A stretch of 64,000 bases of DNA, taken from the NCBI GenBank assembly GCA_046327755.1, contig JAXLXW010000008.1, forward strand, positions 186,001 through 250,000, in the 5' to 3' direction. The position numbers were made by a program, and so were the translations under genes. Within the stretch, counting starts at the first letter, position 1, and the number at the start of each line of letters is the position of its first letter. The notes below the pieces were generated by a model that had not been told where the DNA came from, searched no databases, and saw only the letters and a program-made list of their open reading frames with translations. Shown piece by piece: positions 23,858 through 32,745 of the stretch. This DNA is from SCN-70-22 sp046327755. Its GTDB lineage: Bacteria; Gemmatimonadota; Gemmatimonadetes; Gemmatimonadales; Gemmatimonadaceae.

Positions 23858-25216
23858 CTACCGCAGCGCCGAGTACACGAACGTCTTGAAGGGATCGCCC
23901 AGGGCGACCTGGCCGCCCCACGTGTTGGTGAAGATCAGCGCCACCAACCGCTCCGTGGGATCGGCCCAATACGTCGTGTTGAAGGCGCCCCCCCATTCGA
24001 ACGAGCCAGCCGAGAGCGGCGTGCGCGAATCGTTGTCCGCGGTCTCGAGGCCGAAGCCCAGTCCGAACTTGGGCCACATGGAGTAGACCTGGTTGGTGAG
24101 CATCAGCTCCACCGTCTTGCGCCCCACCAGGCGCACGCCGTCGAGCTCCCCGCCGTTGAGGAAGAGCTGCAGAAAGCGCGCGTAGTCGGTCGCCGTGGAC
24201 GAGAGCCCGCCGCCTCCGGAGAAATAGGTCACGCGACGCGCCGGGAAGTCGGGGTGCGTGAGCGCCCCTGCCACGACGTCGTGCGCGGGGACGAGTTTGC
24301 CGTCCGTTTGCTGGTGCAATGTCACGAGTCGATTGCGCCTGTCGGCGGGGAGCTCGAACCAGGTGTCCTTCATGCCCAACGGGTCGAAGATGCGCGTCCG
24401 CAGGAAGCGATCGAACGGCATCCCCGACCAGACTTCCACCAGCCGTCCGAGGACGTCGATCCCCAGGGAGTACCGCCACTCCGTGGCGGGGTCGCTGTGC
24501 AGCGGGAGCTTCCCCAACCGGTCGATGCGCTCGGCGAGGACGTCGCCTTCTCGCCCTAACGCGGTGATGCCGGCCTTGGCATAGATCGCCCGGAATTCCT
24601 CGCTCCCGATGTCGGCGTAGTCGAGCCCCGACGTGTGCGTGAGGAGCTGACGGATCGTGATCTCTTCCTTGGCCGGCCGCGCCTCGTATGACGAATCGGC
24701 GGGATTGAACTTCGTAAGGACGGTCGGCTTGGCGAACGCGGGGAGGTACCTGCTCACCGGATCGTCGAGCTGAAAACGCCCTTCTTCCCAGAGCATCATC
24801 ACGGCGAGCGAGGTGATCGCCTTGGTCTGCGACGCGATGCGGAAGATGTCGTCGGTGCGGAGCGCCTCGGGCTTGCCGAGCTCGCGCACCCCCCACGCCT
24901 TCGAGTAGGCGACTTCGCCGTCCTTCACGAGGAGGACCACGGCGCCCGGGATCTTCTGCTCGGCGACGAGCGACTGGATCCAGTGATCGATGCGCGCGAG
25001 GCGCTCGGGGACGAAGGCGGCCGCGGCGCGCGGGGAGACGCGAGCGCCTGCGGTAATGGCGCCACGTGCACGCGTTGCCGCGGCGGGGGCAGGCGCCGGG
25101 GAGTGGACGGCGGTCGGCGCCGCGGCGCCGCCCGTCGGTGCGGACTGCGCGACGAGCGCCGCCGGCATGATCGTGCCGGCGGCGACGAACTGGAGGAGGA
25201 GACGACGGGGAGTCAT
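23858..25216 (-). CDS. Exported serine hydrolase, beta-lactamase class C/EstB-like
   Basis: A 452-residue protein with a leader (MTPRRLLLQFVAAGTIMP...ALVAQ) and a low-complexity Ala/Pro linker (SPAPAPAAATRARG). The class C serine-hydrolase motifs are clear: SxxK as FRIASQTKAITS, the YxN-equivalent Tyr in WRYSLGIDVLG, and a C-terminal SGGGG in VTYFSGGGGLSS. IRQLLTHTSGLDY is the conserved helix after the first motif. Such proteins act as esterases, D-aminopeptidases or beta-lactamase-like enzymes, and the substrate is undetermined. ATG 25216 is taken because the leader starts there. It is divergent from amidohydrolase 5. Confidence 0.9.
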   Translation of the reverse strand: MTPRRLLLQFVAAGTIMPAALVAQSAPTGGAAAPTAVHSPAPAPAAATRARGAITAGARVSPRAAAAFVPERLARIDHWIQSLVAEQKIPGAVVLLVKDGEVAYSKAWGVRELGKPEALRTDDIFRIASQTKAITSLAVMMLWEEGRFQLDDPVSRYLPAFAKPTVLTKFNPADSSYEARPAKEEITIRQLLTHTSGLDYADIGSEEFRAIYAKAGITALGREGDVLAERIDRLGKLPLHSDPATEWRYSLGIDVLGRLVEVWSGMPFDRFLRTRIFDPLGMKDTWFELPADRRNRLVTLHQQTDGKLVPAHDVVAGALTHPDFPARRVTYFSGGGGLSSTATDYARFLQLFLNGGELDGVRLVGRKTVELMLTNQVYSMWPKFGLGFGLETADNDSRTPLSAGSFEWGGAFNTTYWADPTERLVALIFTNTWGGQVALGDPFKTFVYSALR

Positions 25217-25389
25217 GGGGGAGGCGGCAGAGGGGGTGCACCCGGGGAATCGTGCGCGGCGCAGGAGAAGAACTGACCGAGCGCCGGCGTTGGACGCAAG
25301 GATTCTCGACGGTATCGTTGCGCATCCGGACCTCCGTCCCCAGTCCTCTCGGTGACGCCGCTCCCGGCTCGACGCCTCGCCCAGTCGCC

Positions 25390-26757
25390 ATGCCCACGCC
25401 TTCATCCGCTCGCGCGCTGCGCGTTGCCGCACTCGCCGTCTCCGCGTTGATGCTCGGTGCCTCGAGCGCGGCTGCACAGGTCGCGCCGGTTCCGCCCCCG
25501 GTGCCGCCCGTCGGGCCCACGCGCCTCATCACCGATCTCGCCTTCGACGGACGCGGCGGCGTGCTCACGCGGCGCTCGGTGACCATCGCCAACGGCCGAA
25601 TCACCGCGATCGAGTCGTCCTCGTCAGGCAATGGCGTCGCCGCAGCGACCGATGCGGCGACGATCGACCTCCGCGGCTACACCGTGATGCCCGGGTGGAT
25701 CGACACGCATGTCCATCTCGACTCGCACTTCGATCACAGCGGGCGCATCGCCACAGAGAGCGAGCCCCCGGCCGAAGCGGCTCTTGGGATCGCCCTCGCC
25801 GGGTGGGAGACGCTGTTGGGCGGCTTCACGACGGTACAGACCGTCGGCGACCCGAGCGAACGCCCGCTGCGTGACATCGTACGCGACCACGGCTTCCCGG
25901 GGCCGCGCATCCTCACCTCGTTCGCGCCGATCATCGGGAAAGGCGACAGCACCGGGAGCGACGAGCAGCTGCGCGCGATGGTGCGCGAGCGCAAGGAGCA
26001 GGGGGCCGACCTGGTGAAGATCTTCGCCTCCACCTCGCAGCGCGTGGGGGCGCGCCCCACGCTCACGCCGGCGCAGCTGGCGGTGCTCTGTGGCGAGGCG
26101 AAGGCGTTAGGCATGCGCACGATGGTGCACGCCTACCGCTCGCAGGTGGTGGCTGCGGCGCTGGCCGGGTGCACGCAGGTGGAGCACATGACCTACGCGA
26201 CGCGCGACGAGGTGGCGACGGCGGCAAGGGCTGGGGCGTATCTCAGCCCGCAGGTGGGGCTCGTGGTGCAGAACTACCTGGCCAACAAGGCGCGCTACCT
26301 CGGCGTGGGCAACTACACCGAGGAAGGGATGGCGACGATGGGGCGCGACCTCCCGCTCGACTTCGAGGTCTGCCGGTACGCGATGGAGGCGCCGGGGGCG
26401 AAGGTCGTCTTCTCGACCGACGCGACGGCGGGGGCGCATGGGCATAACGCAGAGGAGTTCCTCGGTCGCATCGAGCACTGCGGGCAGGCGCCGATGGCGG
26501 CACTGGTCTCGGCGCAGTCGCTCGCGGCCGAAGCGATCGGGATGGGCGACCGGATCGGGACGCTCGCCGCGGGCTACGGCGCCGATCTCATTGCGCTCGA
26601 CGGCGACCCGCGCACCGATCCGACGGCGGTCCGGCGGGTGGTCTTCGTGATGAAGGGGGGCGTGGTGTACAAATGGGCGGGGCGCGCGGAAAAGGGTGCG
26701 GCCGCCCGCTCGTCGAGCGTTGGGGGCGAGGGCAATGGGGTCAGGTTGCGAACCTGA
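25390..26757 (+). CDS. Secreted amidohydrolase (imidazolonepropionase-like) 5
   Basis: A 455-residue exported amidohydrolase with signal peptide AVSALMLGASSAAAQ. Metal-site residues: HVH in WIDTHVHLD, Lys in ADLVKIFASTS, His in TMVHAYRSQ, His in QVEHMTY and Asp in FSTDATAG. It is the closest relative in this window to amidohydrolase 3, sharing ILTSF/LLTSL, GVGNYTEEG and VFVMKGGVVYK. The last codons run into an inverted and direct GAACCTGACCCC repeat, giving an unusual low-complexity tail (AAARSSSVGGEGNGVRLRT). Confidence 0.88.
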   Translation: MPTPSSARALRVAALAVSALMLGASSAAAQVAPVPPPVPPVGPTRLITDLAFDGRGGVLTRRSVTIANGRITAIESSSSGNGVAAATDAATIDLRGYTVMPGWIDTHVHLDSHFDHSGRIATESEPPAEAALGIALAGWETLLGGFTTVQTVGDPSERPLRDIVRDHGFPGPRILTSFAPIIGKGDSTGSDEQLRAMVRERKEQGADLVKIFASTSQRVGARPTLTPAQLAVLCGEAKALGMRTMVHAYRSQVVAAALAGCTQVEHMTYATRDEVATAARAGAYLSPQVGLVVQNYLANKARYLGVGNYTEEGMATMGRDLPLDFEVCRYAMEAPGAKVVFSTDATAGAHGHNAEEFLGRIEHCGQAPMAALVSAQSLAAEAIGMGDRIGTLAAGYGADLIALDGDPRTDPTAVRRVVFVMKGGVVYKWAGRAEKGAAARSSSVGGEGNGVRLRT

Positions 26758-26792
26758 CCCCGAACCTGACCCCAAACCTGACCCCGAACCTG
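26737..26792. repeat. Hairpin and direct repeats of AACCTGACCCC over a gene end
   Basis: GGGGTCAGGTT at 26737-26747 pairs perfectly with AACCTGACCCC at 26751-26761. Two further direct copies (AACCTGACCCC, at 26763 and 26775) and a partial one follow. The TGA stop of amidohydrolase 5 is inside the hairpin. It probably works as a terminator between the convergent genes. Confidence 0.8.
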
Positions 26793-26806
26793 GTCGCGGC
26801 GCGGCG

Positions 26807-28570
26807 CTAGCGCTTGGCTGACGACGGCGCGAGCGGCGCCCCCTGCGGGGTCGCCTGCCCGTCGTGGCGCGGCTCGCTGGCGCCGAAGTTCACGCCGCCG
26901 GGTGTACGCAGGACGGCCTGCCCCCAGCCGAAGACGCTCGACCGCGGCCCGACCTCGCGCACGTCGTGTCCCATGGCCTTGAGCTCGGCGCGCACGCTGG
27001 CGGGGATGAGCGTCTCCACGTTCACGTCGCACCCCTCGAACGTCCCCTTGGAGAAGCGCCCCGCCTCCAGCGCCTGCTGGATGGTCATGCCGTAGTCGGC
27101 GATGTTGGAGACGAACTGCGCATGTGCCTGTGACTGGTTCCACCCACCCATGATCCCGAAGCCGATGCGCACGCCATCCTTCTCCATGAAGCCGGGGATG
27201 ATGGTATGCAGCGGGCGCTTGCGCGGGGCGAGGACATTCACCGCATCGGCGTCGAGCGAGAAGAGCGAGCCGCGGTTGTGCAGGAGGACGCCGGTCCCGG
27301 GCGCCGTGAGCCCCGAGCCGAACTCGGAATAGATGGACTGGATGAGCGAGACGATGTTGCCGTCCTTGTCGACCACGGTGAGGTAGATCGTCTCGCTCCC
27401 CGTGAGCCCGCTCACCGACGCATACTGCGCCGGCGGGACGTCGCACGCCGCCTTCGACGGGTCGATCGCCCGTGCGCGCTCGGCGGCGCGCCCCTTGTCG
27501 AGCATGGCACGCGCTGGCACGGTGGTGAAGTGCGGGTCGGCGGTGTACTTGAGCATGTCGGCGTAGGCCAGCTTCTTGGCCTCGATCATCGTGTGCAGCG
27601 CGCGCGTGCTGTGAAAGCCCCACGCCTGCATGGGGAACTGCTCCATGAGGTTGAGCATCATCAGCGCGGCGATTCCCTGCGTGGGCGCGGGAAGTTCGTA
27701 GACGGTCCAGCCGCGGTACGTCGTGCTGATCGGGTCCACCCAGTCGGGTTGCAGCTCGCGGAGGTCGTCGAGTTGCATCGTCCCCCCTTCTTCCTTCGAC
27801 AGCCGGACGATGGCTTCGGCGACGGGTCCGGTGTAGAAGCCGTCGCGTCCCTTGGCGGCGATGCGGCGCAGCGTGGCGGCGAGGTCGGGGTTGCGGAAGA
27901 CGTCGCCCTCCTTCGGGGCCCGCGTCCCATCGAGGAGGAAGGTGGCCCTGGAGTAGGGGTTGGCCGAGAGCTTGGTGACGGCGCTCCCCCACATGCGCGC
28001 CACCTGTTCGGTGACGGGAAAGCCGTGGTCGGCGTAGTAGATGGCCGGCGCGAGGAGCGCGGGAAAACCTAACGTTCCGAAGCGATCGTGCAGCGCCTGC
28101 CACCCTGCGACAGCGCCGGGAACGGTGACGGCGTGGATCCCGTGGACCCGCGTCTCCCCCTTGGCGCGCAGCATCGCCGCGTCGAGCCCCCTGGGCGCCC
28201 AACCGGCGGCGTTGAGGCCGTGCAGCCTTCCGGTCTTCGCCTCGTAGACGATGGCAAAGAGGTCGCCACCGATCCCGTCGCCCGACGGTTCGGTGAGGGC
28301 GATGACGGCGTTGGCCGCGATCGCGGCATCGATCGCGTTCCCGCCCTGCTCCAGGATCTGGGTCCCGGCGCGCGCGGCGAGTGGCGACGACGACGCCACG
28401 ATGCCGAGCGTGGTCGTGACCATCGAGCGGCCAACGACCGGGAGCGGCGCGGCCGCACTGGACTGCGCGTCCGATGGCGAGGGAAGCATGGCGAGGAAGG
28501 CGAGCGACGGAAGCGCGGCGCGGCGCAGGCGGGGCGACGAGGCGCAGAACGACGGGAGGCGTGAAGGCAT
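26807..28570 (-). CDS. ggt: Gamma-glutamyltransferase (exported)
   Basis: A 587-residue gamma-glutamyltranspeptidase family protein with a leader (LRRAALPSLAFLAMLPSPSDAQ). The family segments are LEQGGNAIDAAIAANAVIAL, PSGDGIGGDLFAIVY, VPGAVAGWQALHDRFG and, at the autoprocessing site, GSETIYLTVVDKDGNIVSL. The usual TTHxSVVD reads TIYLTVVD here: the nucleophilic Thr is kept, but the second Thr and His are replaced. GIMGGWNQSQAHAQFVSNI is typical of the small subunit. It would cleave gamma-glutamyl peptides such as glutathione in the periplasm. Confidence 0.9.
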   Translation of the reverse strand: MPSRLPSFCASSPRLRRAALPSLAFLAMLPSPSDAQSSAAAPLPVVGRSMVTTTLGIVASSSPLAARAGTQILEQGGNAIDAAIAANAVIALTEPSGDGIGGDLFAIVYEAKTGRLHGLNAAGWAPRGLDAAMLRAKGETRVHGIHAVTVPGAVAGWQALHDRFGTLGFPALLAPAIYYADHGFPVTEQVARMWGSAVTKLSANPYSRATFLLDGTRAPKEGDVFRNPDLAATLRRIAAKGRDGFYTGPVAEAIVRLSKEEGGTMQLDDLRELQPDWVDPISTTYRGWTVYELPAPTQGIAALMMLNLMEQFPMQAWGFHSTRALHTMIEAKKLAYADMLKYTADPHFTTVPARAMLDKGRAAERARAIDPSKAACDVPPAQYASVSGLTGSETIYLTVVDKDGNIVSLIQSIYSEFGSGLTAPGTGVLLHNRGSLFSLDADAVNVLAPRKRPLHTIIPGFMEKDGVRIGFGIMGGWNQSQAHAQFVSNIADYGMTIQQALEAGRFSKGTFEGCDVNVETLIPASVRAELKAMGHDVREVGPRSSVFGWGQAVLRTPGGVNFGASEPRHDGQATPQGAPLAPSSAKR

Positions 28571-28707
28571 TGGGCGACATTCGAGCCCGAACCGTCGCCC
28601 GTCAAGGCAGCGCGCGTGCGCGAGCCGCGGGAAAGAGGCGCTGGCCCGTTCGCGCCGGGCCTCGTAGCGTTCCGGCGCCCAATCGCAACCTGCCCACGAC
28701 TCCGCGC

Positions 28708-29397
28708 ATGCCCCGCCGCCCCGACCTCGACGCCTTGCTCTCCCCCCCACTCCGCATGCCGGCCCGCCCGGCGTACACCCCGGCGGAGTGGCGCCTCATC
28801 GAGCGCCTGCGCACTCCCCGACAGGTGCAACGCTACCTGCGGGCGCTGCCATACAACTGGGAACACACGCTGCGCAGCTTCCGAGGGTCGGTGGAGGCGG
28901 GGCGCGCGCACTGCCTCGAGGCGGTGCTCCTTGCCGCGGCGATCCTCGAGCACCACGGGTATCCGCCAGCCGTCCTCGACATCGAATCGGATGACGGGCT
29001 CGATCACGTCCTCTTTCTGTATCGCGAGGACGGGAAGTGGGGGACGGTCGCGCGCTCGCGGGACTTCGGACTCCACGGGCGCCCTCCCCTCTTTCGCAGC
29101 ATTCCCGCGCTGGTCTCGAGCTACATGGACCCGTATGTCGACGGTACCGGGCGCCTCAACGCATGGGGCGTGGCCCACCTGGACCGCCTGACGACGGCCG
29201 ACTGGCGACTAAGCGGCAAGAGCGTGCGCCGCGTCGAGCAGGCCCTCATTGAAATGCAGCATTTCCCGCTCCCGATGGGCGAGCGACGCTTCCAGCGCGC
29301 GCTGCGCCGCTTCCAGGCGTTCAAGGCGAGCGGTCGCGCGGTCACGCGACGCTCGCAACGAGCCCTCTACGGCGAGCAGGTGGACCGCTGGTGGTAG
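28708..29397 (+). CDS. Transglutaminase-like fold protein, function unknown
   Basis: A 229-residue cytoplasmic protein. The central part has features of a papain/transglutaminase-like core: a Cys in AGRAHCLEAVLLAAAILEHH (near 72), then VLDIESDDGLDHVLFLYRED with a His, then GKWGTVARSRD, where an Asp could complete a triad. This pattern occurs in small proteins of unknown role in several bacterial groups. The C-terminus is Arg-rich (RRFQRALRRFQAFK). It stands alone, divergent from the gamma-glutamyltransferase with a 137-bp spacer. Confidence 0.6.
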   Translation: MPRRPDLDALLSPPLRMPARPAYTPAEWRLIERLRTPRQVQRYLRALPYNWEHTLRSFRGSVEAGRAHCLEAVLLAAAILEHHGYPPAVLDIESDDGLDHVLFLYREDGKWGTVARSRDFGLHGRPPLFRSIPALVSSYMDPYVDGTGRLNAWGVAHLDRLTTADWRLSGKSVRRVEQALIEMQHFPLPMGERRFQRALRRFQAFKASGRAVTRRSQRALYGEQVDRWW

Positions 29398-29657
29398 CGA
29401 ACGAGACGGCCGCGCCCTTCGGCGCGCGGCGAGGTGCAACGCGCGCAACGTGAAAATGAGGTGAACACGCGCGGTCACCGCAGGTGCGTTTCTAATGAAA
29501 TCGGGTCTTCCGCTTTTCTTGAGCGGTCCCAATCTTTGCTGCGCCTTCGGGGCGCGATGTCGACGGCACATCGCGCCTCTCTTCCTTCCCCGCCGTCACA
29601 CTCCAATTCGATCGGCTCCCCGCCATCATCGGTTGGAGACTGCGCCTGCTTCCAAAC

Positions 29658-31244
29658 TTGACGGCTGTCCCTCCTGTCGGGGAGCATCTGCCTCCCGAAG
29701 ACAAACCGCGTTCGTTCCTGGACCTCACGAGTGAGGGGATCTGGCACGCGTCTGCCACTCCCGGCATTCCGATTTCACTCCCGGTCGAGGAGCAAGTCCG
29801 ACGCATGCTGCGCGATGGCGTCATGGTCGAGTGCAACGACGCCATGGCGCGCATGTTCGGGCTGAGCGACGGGCGCCAGCTCGCCGGTCTCAAGGTCGGC
29901 CAGCTGCTCGTGGAGGGCGATCCGCAGAACCAGGACTACCTGATCGCGTTCGTGCGCAACGGGTATCGCCTCGAGGGGTACGAGTCGGTCGAGCGCACGG
30001 TCGACGGGACGCGACGCATCTTCCTCAACTCGCTCGTCGGCATCGTGCGCGACGGGATCCTGACGGAAGCCTGGGGCTCGCAGACCGACATCACCGAGCG
30101 CAAGCGCGCCGAGGCGCAGGCCCGACAGGCGCAAGCGATGGACGCGGTGAGTCGCCTCGCGGGAAGCGTGGCGCACGACTTCAACAACCTCCTGACGACG
30201 ATCCTCACCTCGGTCGAACTCCTGCTCGACCAGTTCGATGCGGCGTCGCCGGCGCGGAGCGATGCGGAGGAGATCCGCCGTTCGGCACGACGCGGGGCCG
30301 AACTCACGCGACAGCTCCTCGCGCTGTCGCGCCAGCAGGTGCTGGCTCCGCGCTCCATCGACGTGCACGCGCTGGTGCGCCGCATCGAGGGCGACATCCG
30401 CAATGCCTTCGCCTCGACGGCCAAGGTGGACTTCACCTTCGGCGACGGGCCGGGGATCGCGCATGTCGACGTCGAGGAGCTGGAGCAGATGCTCATCCAC
30501 CTCGCGACGCACGCCGCCGAGGTGATCGGTGAGAGCGGGGCCTTCGCCATGGATGTGCGCCGCGAGAAGGTGGCCGAGGCGCGCGCTGCGCTTCCCGACC
30601 AGGTGGCGCCGGGCGAGTACGTCGCGATCCGCTTGCGTCACTCCGGGGTGCAGCTGGCTTCGCACATCGGGCCGTCGCTCCTCGAGCCGTTCGCCGGCTC
30701 GGAGATCCCGTCGTTAGGTTCGGGGTTGGCGCTGGCGACGATGTACGGCTTCGTGCGACAGAGCGGCGGGGCGGTGGTGCTCGAACCCGCCGCCACCGGG
30801 GTCTCGCTGACGATCTACTTCCCGGCGACCTCGCTCCCGACGCCGGCGATGCCGTCGCACCTGGCGAGCGACCGCAGCGGTCGGCGCACCGTCCTCCTGG
30901 CCGAGGATGAGCCGACGGTGCGGCTGATGATGAAGCGCGTCCTCGAACGCGCGGGCTTCTCGGTCATGCAGGCGAGCAACGGCGAGGAAGCGCTGGAGAT
31001 CGCGCGCGCCTACGACTCGACGATCGACGTCCTCGTGACCGACGTCATCATGCCGGGGATGGGAGGCGGCGAGCTCTCCCGCGTCCTGCGCCGCGAGCGT
31101 CCCGGGATCCGGATCCTCCACGTCTCCGGCTACACCGCCGGCGCCCTGCGCCATCACGACGTCCTGCAGGAAGGGGCGGCGTTCCTCCAGAAGCCGTTCT
31201 CTCCGCAGACCTTCCTGGCCAAGCTGCAGGAAGTCCTCGTCTGA
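29658..31244 (+). CDS. Hybrid PAS/histidine-kinase/receiver protein with degenerate ATPase domain
   Basis: A 528-residue cytoplasmic protein. A PAS domain spans about 50-147, ending in the typical ITERKRAE. The HisKA helix has the phosphosite His173 in GSVAHDFNNLLTTIL. An ATPase-like domain follows, and a receiver domain lies at about 405-525 with VLLAEDEP, the phosphoacceptor Asp in VLVTDVIMPGMGG and Lys in FLQKPFS. The N-box reads LIHLATHAAEV, with His where Asn binds magnesium, and the DxGxG box is missing (RHSGVQLASHIG). Kinase activity is doubtful. The start is TTG 29658 and is uncertain. Spacer 29398-29657 holds nothing else that was recognised. Confidence 0.82.
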   Translation: MTAVPPVGEHLPPEDKPRSFLDLTSEGIWHASATPGIPISLPVEEQVRRMLRDGVMVECNDAMARMFGLSDGRQLAGLKVGQLLVEGDPQNQDYLIAFVRNGYRLEGYESVERTVDGTRRIFLNSLVGIVRDGILTEAWGSQTDITERKRAEAQARQAQAMDAVSRLAGSVAHDFNNLLTTILTSVELLLDQFDAASPARSDAEEIRRSARRGAELTRQLLALSRQQVLAPRSIDVHALVRRIEGDIRNAFASTAKVDFTFGDGPGIAHVDVEELEQMLIHLATHAAEVIGESGAFAMDVRREKVAEARAALPDQVAPGEYVAIRLRHSGVQLASHIGPSLLEPFAGSEIPSLGSGLALATMYGFVRQSGGAVVLEPAATGVSLTIYFPATSLPTPAMPSHLASDRSGRRTVLLAEDEPTVRLMMKRVLERAGFSVMQASNGEEALEIARAYDSTIDVLVTDVIMPGMGGGELSRVLRRERPGIRILHVSGYTAGALRHHDVLQEGAAFLQKPFSPQTFLAKLQEVLV

Positions 31245-31268
31245 GTCCTGGCAAGTCGAGCAAACGAC

Positions 31269-31387
31269 AAAAGCACGACACAGAGGGACACGGAGGTAGC
31301 ACAGAGGTGCACGGAGGAGATCTGCGCTCCGCAGACGTCCTCCGTGCACCTCCGTGTATCCTCCGCGAACCTCCGTGTCGTGCTTTT
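31269..31387. repeat. Intergenic inverted repeat, long hairpin (family A)
   Basis: AAAAGCACGACACAGAGG at 31269-31286 pairs 17 of 18 with CCTCCGTGTCGTGCTTTT at 31370-31387. Inner words ACAGAGGTGCACGGAGGA and TCCTCCGTGCACCTCCGTGT pair as well. A and T tracts at the ends make it a possible bidirectional terminator between the convergent genes ending at 31244 and 31425. The words CACAGAGG and ACGGAGG are shared with the repeat at 9040. Confidence 0.85.
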
Positions 31388-31424
31388 CTGGCTCTGAACT
31401 ACCGCGTCTTCTCGTCTTCTACCA

Positions 31425-32705
31425 CTACGGCGTATACGTCGCGCGGCCGACTCCCGACAGCGAACTGACGATGAGCAGGGCCCACTGCGGGCCCTTCCAT
31501 CCTTCCTTGCCGTCGGAGTAGGACTCGGTCACCGAGTGGGCCCCCTTCCCTTCGCCGCCGCCGTCGATCGTGATGGCCGGGATGCCGAGCGACATCGGGA
31601 TGTTGGAGTCGGTGCTGCTGGCGCCAGTGGGCGGGGTGAAGCCGAGCGTCTTGCCGGCAGCGAGGGCGGTGCGGGCGATGAAGGAGGTGTCGTTCACCTG
31701 CGCCGCGGGGCGCACGCCGATCTCGGTGAGCTTGAGCCCGACGCTGTCCTTCGTCCCCGGCATCCGCGCGTTCTCCTCGCGCAGGGCATCGGCGAGCGCC
31801 GTCTTGAACTTGGCGTCCACCTTGGCCAGTTCGACCGGCGACTCGGAACGCATGTCGACCTCCATCTGGCCTAACGGCGAGATGGTGTTCACCGAGGTGC
31901 CGCCCGACACGATCCCGACGTTGAACGTCGTCTTGGGCGACGCGGGGACCTGGAAGTCGGACATCTTGGCGATGGCGCGCCCCATGGCGTGGATCGGGCT
32001 CGGCATCCCGAAGGCGCCGTAGCTGTGCCCACCCGGGCCGACGAACTGCACGAGGTAGCGGTTGCTCCCCACGCCCCCCGTCGTGAGCCCGAGCCCCACG
32101 CCATCGACCGAGATGAAGTAGTCGATCTTCATCGGCGGCTTGCGGAACAGGTAACGCATCCCGCGCAGGTTCCCCGGCCCTTCCTCGCCCACATTGGCGA
32201 TGAAGAGGATCGTCCCCGGCGTCTGGATCTTCTGCGCCTGCATGGCACGCGCGACCGCGAGCACCGTCGCCAGCCCGCGGCAGTCGTCCCCGATCCCGGG
32301 GGCGGTGAACGTCTCGCCGTCCTTCTTCACCTGCACGTTCGTCCCCTCGGGGAAGACGGTGTCGAGGTGCCCGGCGATCGCCACCGTGGGGCCGTTCCCC
32401 TGCCCCTTCCGCTCGGCGATCACGTTGCCGATCGAGTCGATCGTCACGGGGAGCCCTAACGCTTCGAAGCGGCGCTTCATCTCCAGCCCGCGCTTCTCTT
32501 CCTTGAACGGCGGGGCCGGGATCTCGCAGATGGAGACCTGCTGCTCGAGCGTCCAGGCGTTGTCGCGCTGGATCTGCTCCATCGCCGCCTTCACGGAAGG
32601 GTGCGTGGCGGGGATGGTGGGCTGCTGCGCCACGAGCGGGAGCGCGGCGAGGGCGACCAACGGGAGCGCGGTCGCGGTGGACACTGCATGCGTGCGGAAC
32701 GACAT
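31425..32705 (-). CDS. Exported M20 family zinc peptidase (PepT-like)
   Basis: A 426-residue M20 peptidase with a leader (ALPLVALAALPLVAQQ). The di-zinc ligands are visible: His in IAGHLDTVFPEG, Asp in PGIGDDCRGL, the Glu pair in ANVGEEGPGNL, Asp in FISVDGVG, and His in GAHSVTESY. The dimerisation lid has GGHSYGAFG. It should release amino acids from small peptides in the periplasm. Together with the two genes upstream on this strand (asparaginase and D-amino-acid aminotransferase, 40-base and 2-base gaps) it forms a likely operon for amino-acid use. Confidence 0.9.
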   Translation of the reverse strand: MSFRTHAVSTATALPLVALAALPLVAQQPTIPATHPSVKAAMEQIQRDNAWTLEQQVSICEIPAPPFKEEKRGLEMKRRFEALGLPVTIDSIGNVIAERKGQGNGPTVAIAGHLDTVFPEGTNVQVKKDGETFTAPGIGDDCRGLATVLAVARAMQAQKIQTPGTILFIANVGEEGPGNLRGMRYLFRKPPMKIDYFISVDGVGLGLTTGGVGSNRYLVQFVGPGGHSYGAFGMPSPIHAMGRAIAKMSDFQVPASPKTTFNVGIVSGGTSVNTISPLGQMEVDMRSESPVELAKVDAKFKTALADALREENARMPGTKDSVGLKLTEIGVRPAAQVNDTSFIARTALAAGKTLGFTPPTGASSTDSNIPMSLGIPAITIDGGGEGKGAHSVTESYSDGKEGWKGPQWALLIVSSLSGVGRATYTP

Positions 32706-32745
32706 GGCGTGCGTGGTGGAGCGTGGTGGGGGGATGGAGCGGGAC

